Below the pieces are notes generated by a model, which worked only from the letters and a program-made list of their open reading frames with translations, was not told where the DNA came from and did not search any database. The translations under genes and the position numbers were made by a program. A stretch of 64,000 nt of DNA from Artocarpus heterophyllus (Eukaryota; Streptophyta; Magnoliopsida; Rosales; Moraceae): the NCBI GenBank assembly GCA_025403435.1, contig CM046330.1, forward strand, positions 19,800,239 through 19,864,238. Reading direction: 5' to 3'. Numbering within the stretch: position 1 is the first letter of the stretch; every line of letters starts with the position of its first letter. This document shows positions 58,536 through 64,000 of the stretch, piece by piece.

Positions 58536-61500
58536 AAACATTCATGACGCGTATCAATTTTTTTATTGGCTGGAGAAGGAAGTAGAGAAAATGATTGTTG
58601 TTACTATAAAATCTTTTTTTCAACACTCATATTTTAATCAAATCAAATTAATCGTTATCCCTCTCTTTTCTTTTTTATTTAATGGAACTAACTTGGACTT
58701 GTCACCGAATCGCCAATTTGTAGCCTTCTGTTCAGAATTACAGTTGGAAGAAACTTATTGCAGCAACGGTTGTTGGCGGGAGACCCCAGTAGGGTGCATT
58801 TTTTGCCACGTGTCTAAATGGGCCCAAAAGAGGAACAGGTGGGTTCTACGTTAATTAGTTAGACGGGTTCCACACCTTGCGTTCCTGTCGCTTCTTTAAG
58901 GAAAAGTCCAAATAACGAGAAAACCTTAGAACGAATTTATTAGGAGAATAGTAGAATTAGTCCATTATTATAAAAATAAAATAAATTAAAATGTAATACT
59001 GTTTAATAAATATTTTATTTAGATTAAAATAAAATTTATTTTTATATAGAATGATATAAGGAGAAATATGAAATATCAACAAGAAAAAAAACAAAAATGA
59101 AAAGAAAGAGAAGAAGAAAAAGAAGAAAAATAAAAAGGTAAAATTAAAAATTTAAATCTTGAATATAAGATTTTAAAAATTCTATTTACTTCTATATCTT
59201 TAAAAGTGAGTTATTTACTTATATTAAAAATTGTAATTGTACTTTTGATACAATTTCTTAAATTTTTTTCTTCTGTAAAAACCCCATGCATGATGATTAA
59301 ATGGATCTTTTATAACATGGGGTTTTTATTGACTGTGTATAATTTTTAATATTAAATTAAATTTGATTATAATCACAATTAAAATGAAAAAAGTATATAA
59401 AACTGATAGAATTTACTTTTAAAAAAATTGATAGAATTTAATATGGATTTGGTAGAACTCTAAATAATACATAGTGTGCCCAGATGAAGAAATGTCAAAT
59501 CTAACAATCTAAATCCATTATGAGATGTTTAAAATGTCTTAAAAAAAGCTATATTTTTGGCTTATTTATTTAAATGTAGCTCATAAGCATATTTGGATGA
59601 ACTCTGTAAAAATGATTTTGGCTTTTATAAACACTTTTAGGACAAACAAAGTCATTGGTGCTTGCAAAAAATATGCTTATAAGAAAATTTTTATTTATAT
59701 TTTTGACATTTTACTTGAGAATAATAAATTAAGAATTTCATTAATATCTTTGAATTACACTATTTTTTATACCAATAAGAGCTTTTGAGTTATTTAATTA
59801 AATAGGATTAAAAACTTTTTTGAAATTAAAAAATATTTTTTCATGTGTTATCCAAACACTAATTAAAAAAGCTTAACTTATACTTCTCTTTTTCCATGGC
59901 TTAAAAAGTAAAAGTACAAGCAATCTCAAACGTGCCCAATAAAAGTCCTTAGTCCAATGTTAGAGAAAATTAGGTCACATAACACATCTTTAACACTACT
60001 AATTGTTTTGTACTACTTATTTCAAATCTTTAATCCATACCACTATTGACATACAATATGTACAAATTTCCTAAAAAAAAAATTTCACCACTGAGCTTTT
60101 CTTCTCTCTTTTCCCTCACTCTATGTTTCACGCTCCTCTCCTTGTGTCTTTTTCTCTCTTCTCTCTCTTTCTACTTCCTAAAAATAGTATGTTTCAAATA
60201 TTTTCACAAAAATAGTAGGAATAAAAAATGGTACCATAGAAATGGTATTTGTCAAATTGACCCTTCCTGCCACAGACAAAAATCTTAGCCTAATTTTTGA
60301 CCTAATCTGAAAAAAAAAATAAAAATAAACAGGACAAACTATTAAAATAATTCTTGAATTTGCATAAAAATGTGTGACTTAGGGTTTGTTTGTTTCCGAT
60401 GTTCGAATTATTGTGGTTTGAATTTTTTAGGTGTAAGATGAAAAAATTTAAAAAATATAGTTTAAACTTGTAGTTTAAAATGGTGTGTGAATGCAGTTGA
60501 GGTGTTCTTTCAAAATAGAATAAAATATGAAATTATATTTGGATGTGTTTTAAAATTTTGACTTTTGCGAGACATGAATTCAAATGAGGTGTGATTTTGT
60601 TGGTTTAAAACATCTAAAAACATAAGGGTATTGAATCCGAATTTAAGGTTTTTTTTGTTTAAATTGTCACGTCAATGGTTTAAAGTGAACTAAAAAAAAA
60701 TATTGCCAGACACCATTTCAGTTGAAATTTCAAGTTCATTACCAATCAACCACTCAAACAAACGGGCAACTAGTCATTAAAGATTAACCTTATATCAAAT
60801 TAAAAAAGCGATTTTAAGCTCCCTAGGTGGATTGATATAACGTTTTTTTAGACGTTAGCTTCTAGATCATTAATTTTTTTTTTTTTTTTGTACGATCTGA
60901 AAGAAGTAGTTTAAACTTTAACGGCCAAATTTTTCCATCACTCAAAGCCTGATAAATTACTTTTACCATACGACAAAGAAAGGGTTGGTCATACCGTAGT
61001 TCTGGTGCAATTTTAATGCGGCAATACTAATATAAAAATGAAGTTGCTTGGTTGTACATCTCAGATTAGACATACGACCAACAATATAAACATCTGTGCA
61101 GTGGGGAAAGCATAAATTTACTGCATATTTCTTTTCATAAAAAGAGCATGGCAGACTCTTTTATTACAAGTTAATCAAACTGTATCCTGCGGTTAGGGGA
61201 CACTCATTGTCAACATCCAAATCAAAATGATTAGTACTACAGTTTGGTGAAGATTGGCAGAGCTCTGTAGTTGGTTGAATATTGCCGGAGTTTTAAGGAA
61301 ATTCTTCAAGTCAACATCCACTTGACATCAAAGAAAAGAAAAAAAAGTAGACAATATAGTTCATGCAGGTTAGTAACAGAGATCAAAAGCATAATTAGTG
61401 AATTTACCTGATTTTCCGAATGGCAAAAGGGACTTTTGGGTTCTGTATAGGGTACTTGTTTTTTACCAAGTCGAGTTTCAAGTGAAAAGGGAAAGAAAGT

Positions 61501-62069
61501 AGTTTTCCACATAAAGTGAACCTTTTATGCTGTGCAAACACTAGATTGAGAATTCAACCTTGGTCCACCTAACAGGCTCGCTCTTCTGAACATGAACACA
61601 CCACAATTCCAAGTAAATGCAAATTAAGATTGAGAATCAGTTTCTTTATGATCGGACCTGGTTCGCATGTGGTGAAGCAATTTGAGGATCCAAATAATAA
61701 GAACAATCCCACCTGAATCAGAAAAAGTCGTGGAGCGAGTTTCAGTTCCTAAGAGATTTCCAGTTTCAATTGAAATTCCTGGTAATTAGGCTCAAACTAT
61801 ACACATAGAAACAAGTTGAGTTGACATCCTGTAGATAAATAGAGCTTTGTGGCAATCCACAGGCTGTATCATGTACGTCTTTGAAGTGGGATGGTTTTTG
61901 TTTGCCAAAATTTCGGTCCTTGTCCAATTCCAAGTGTCGTTAAGGCTTGTATTGACCTTACAAAAGTGACAAAGCCAATATGAAATCCAAGTCAATCTTA
62001 AACTTATCGATTAAAGCTCAGATAACAGAGAAAAACTCCCATTTAAGCAAACAAGTTAAAAGGTATATT

Positions 62070-63045
62070 CTTCAAGAAGAGCGTGAATTTTCAGGAACTC
62101 TCACTTCTTCCTTGATTTTCCTAAATAGCAATCCTAGCATACAATACACCTCTATAGCTTTTGGGTGAAACTGATCACTGGAAACAAATGTATGAACATC
62201 ACCACCAATCTCTAGCCAGCTACAACCAGGAGATTTAGACTACATTTGCTCCTCATCATTTTACGGATTCTTGCCACATCAAGCCAACGACCTTCGCGTG
62301 AATATATGTTAGACATGATAGTGTAATTCACTGCAAGTCTGCAACACTTGGTTCTAATGCAAAAAGCTCTTGTGCAGCCCATTCTGCTAATCTCAAATGT
62401 CCATGCCTTTTACATGCTCCAAGGAAGGCTCCGAGTGTGTTTGGCCCAGCTTCTATTAATATTGAGCTCAACATAATAAAAGCCTCCTCAAGAAGTCCAG
62501 CTTGTCCGAGAAGGTCAACGAGAAAAGTATAATGTTCAGGTTCCGGCACAATTTGATATTTCTTAGTCATTGTCTCAAAGTACCAAAGACCTTTATCGGA
62601 AAGGGCCCCAAGAAAGGTGATTCCATCAGGCTTTACACCACAAATTAACATTGTCTCGAAATACTCTATAGCCTTTTCAGCAAGGGCATGAAATGTATAG
62701 GCAGAGATAATTGAAGTCCATGTAAGCAGGTCAGGCTCAGTAACAGAACCGAAACACTTAAAAGCACACGCAATGCTGCCACACTTGGAGTATGCACTTA
62801 TCAGTGCATTAACGGTTGAAATAAATGACTTAAGCCCGAATTTGATTGCACGTGTGAACCTGCATAAGTGCACCACTTATCCCTACCTTGCCACGTGAAC
62901 TCACAATGCTAGCCATAGTCAAATCATCTGAAGAAAAACCACATCGAAGCCTTTTTCCAAACAGTTCGATAGCCTCTTTTCCTTCTCCATGTTGCCCATA
63001 CCCCCCAATTATGGTGTCCCAAGACACAATGTTCCTAATGTCTAA
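62070..63045 (-). pseudogene. PPR protein pseudogene (PLS/E type, C-terminal part)
   Basis: Read on the minus strand, pieces in changing frames give typical pentatricopeptide repeats: NIVSWDTIIGGYGQHG, VNALISAYSKCGSI, DLLTWTSIISAY, GVKPDGITFLGAL, then YTFLVDLLGQAGLLEEAF and the E-domain segment LGAFLGACKRHGHLRLAEWA. After a frameshift at about 62340 come YTIMSNIYSREGRW and CSWLEIGGDVHTF. Another frameshift is near 62855. About 12 residues of a repeat are missing near 62610 (GALS joins DKGLWYF). The 5' part is absent; the fragment meets copia F at about 63045. E-type PPR proteins act in organelle RNA processing or editing; this copy cannot. Confidence 0.85.
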
Positions 63046-63049
63046 TGTC

Positions 63050-64000
63050 CCATACCCCCCAATTTGATTTGCAATCTGTACAGTGATACAACACCTATTT
63101 GAGCAGTATGCTCATGAAAGACCTTAGGTGGTATTCCTTTAGTAAGCGAATCCACAACCACAGAGTTTGTCCCAATATGCTCTATAGATACCTGACCACT
63201 TTGTACTCTTTCTTTAACAACGAGGAACTTAATGTCTATATGCTTCGACTTTGTGGAGCTCCTGTTGTTATTGGAATATAGCACTGCTGACTTACTGTCA
63301 CAAAATATCTTAAGTGGTCTTTCAATTCCATCCACAATTTGCAGCCTAGTGACAAAATTTTGTACCCATATCTCATGGTTGGATGTCTCATAACATGCTA
63401 TAAACTCTGCTACCATGGTGGAGGAAGCTATTAATGTCTGCTTAGCACTCTTCCAAGAAATAGCTCCTCCACCTAGCAGGAAGATATAGCCTGATGTGGA
63501 TATCCGACTGTCTTGGCATCCAGCAAAATCAAAATCAGAATACCCAATGATCTCCAACTGATCCGATCTTCCATATGTGAACATGTAATCCTTTGTTCTC
63601 TGTAAATACCGTATGACTCATTTGGTTGCTTTCCAATAATCCATCCCTAGATTACTTAAGTACCTACCTAGAATCCCAACAATGCACGCAATATCCGAAC
63701 GCGTACAAACCTGAGTATATATTAGACTCCCTATGGCTGACGCATAAGGAATCTTCTACATCTCTTTAACTTCAAAGTCATTTTTGGGGCATTGACTGAG
63801 ACTGAACTTGTCTCCTATAGCAATAGGGGTGTCACCTAGTTTACAATCTTGGGGTGTCACCTGAGTATATATTAGACTCCTTATGGCTGACGCATAAGGA
63901 ATCTTCTACATCTCTTTAACTTCAAAGTCATTTTTGGGGCATTGACTGAGACTGAACTTGTCTCCCATAGCAATAGGAGTGTCACCTAGTTTACAATCTT
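63050..64000 (-). mobile_element. Copia element F, 3' end of pol (runs off the right edge)
   Basis: The minus-strand open stretch 63584-63042 (180 codons) is a Ty1-copia RNase H: YSDFDFAGCQDS, a STMVAEF box, FCDSKSAV, and the closing KVFHEHTAQIGVVSL. Upstream code right of 63585 is the C-terminal part of reverse transcriptase in broken frames. An oligo-G polypurine-like run (GGGGGG on the minus strand) ends the element at about 63060, but no LTR follows; PPR sequence begins instead. It is not of the A or B family by sequence. Confidence 0.88.
63709..64000. repeat. 150-bp tandem duplication in copia F
   Basis: Copy 1 is 63709-63858 and copy 2 is 63859-64000, cut by the window end. They are nearly identical, with about four differences by eye. 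The duplicated part lies in the reverse transcriptase C-terminal code on the minus strand. Confidence 0.9.

Larger units (their letters stand above)
54688..62069. other. Intergenic, AT-rich, repeats and MITEs
   Basis: No intact gene recognised. It contains the GA-rich 5' flank of the CRCK gene (54691-54708), microsatellites (TA)n at 55431-55451, (GT)n at 55503-55516 and (GA)n at 55525-55541, a diverged segmental duplication at 55690-56540 and 56885-57360 with MITE insertions, a large inverted-repeat element at 57645-58535, and a possible hAT-like MITE at about 60376-60770 (ends GGGTTTGTTTG and, reversed, GCCCGTTTGTTTG). Bases 59000-60350 and 60800-62060 show nothing clear. Confidence 0.5.

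Noticed and set aside
58522..58854. Plus-strand open frame of 110 codons
   Set aside because: Its composition is not protein-like, part of it overlaps the arm of the inverted-repeat element, and no motif is recognisable.
60046..60288. Plus-strand open frame rich in Ser, Leu and Phe
   Set aside because: It translates CT-rich low-complexity DNA with no family resemblance.
61792..61995. Minus-strand open frame downstream of the PPR pseudogene
   Set aside because: No recognisable motif; it may be old 3' flank of the PPR gene, but nothing supports coding.

Overview
This is plant nuclear DNA, most likely from a eudicot. It is AT-rich and gene-poor, its genes are split by GT-AG introns, and it holds nested LTR retrotransposons and miniature inverted-repeat elements. 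I see no bacterial, organellar or CRISPR sequence and no tRNA or rRNA gene. I cannot name the species.

Layout. Positions 1-2111 are the 5' end of a minus-strand Ty1-copia element (D). Positions 2306-27281 are a nest. An old copia element (A, target duplication ACATG) carries two later insertions in its own 3' LTR: a second copia (B, 7927-17253, about 1.9-kb LTRs) and a Ty3-gypsy chromovirus (C, 17852-26726, target duplication CTTCA). Eye comparison of LTR pairs gives roughly one difference per 8-10 bases for B and about 2-3% for C over the first ~220 bases, so the order is A, then B, then C. A truncated copy of the B/D family (E) lies at 35467-38523. A further copia fragment (F) enters from the right edge at about 63050-64000.

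Host genes. Three intact genes could be reconstructed exon by exon. (1) A SYP71-type Qc-SNARE on the minus strand at 29844-33802: 8 exons, 266 codons, one GC-AG intron. (2) A TMEM8/PGAP6-like membrane protein with an EGF-like module on the plus strand at 42883-50024: 14 exons, about 823 codons. (3) A calmodulin-binding receptor-like cytoplasmic kinase (CRCK type) on the minus strand at 51781-54687: 6 exons, 434 codons, convergent with gene 2. A PPR gene remnant (62070-63045, minus) is broken by frameshifts and abuts copia F. The three genes do not form a pathway; their neighbourhood is ordinary.

Between genes lie MITEs and foldback elements (28662-29170, 41157-41478, 50750-51242, 57645-58535), a TRIM-like element in an intron (about 47790-48045) and several small tandem duplications. 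The most unusual signal is a GC-rich near-palindromic motif (core TCGGCAGGCCGA and variants). It occurs in arrays in the LTRs and leader of the copia B/D/E family and also in the LTRs of the unrelated gypsy element C.
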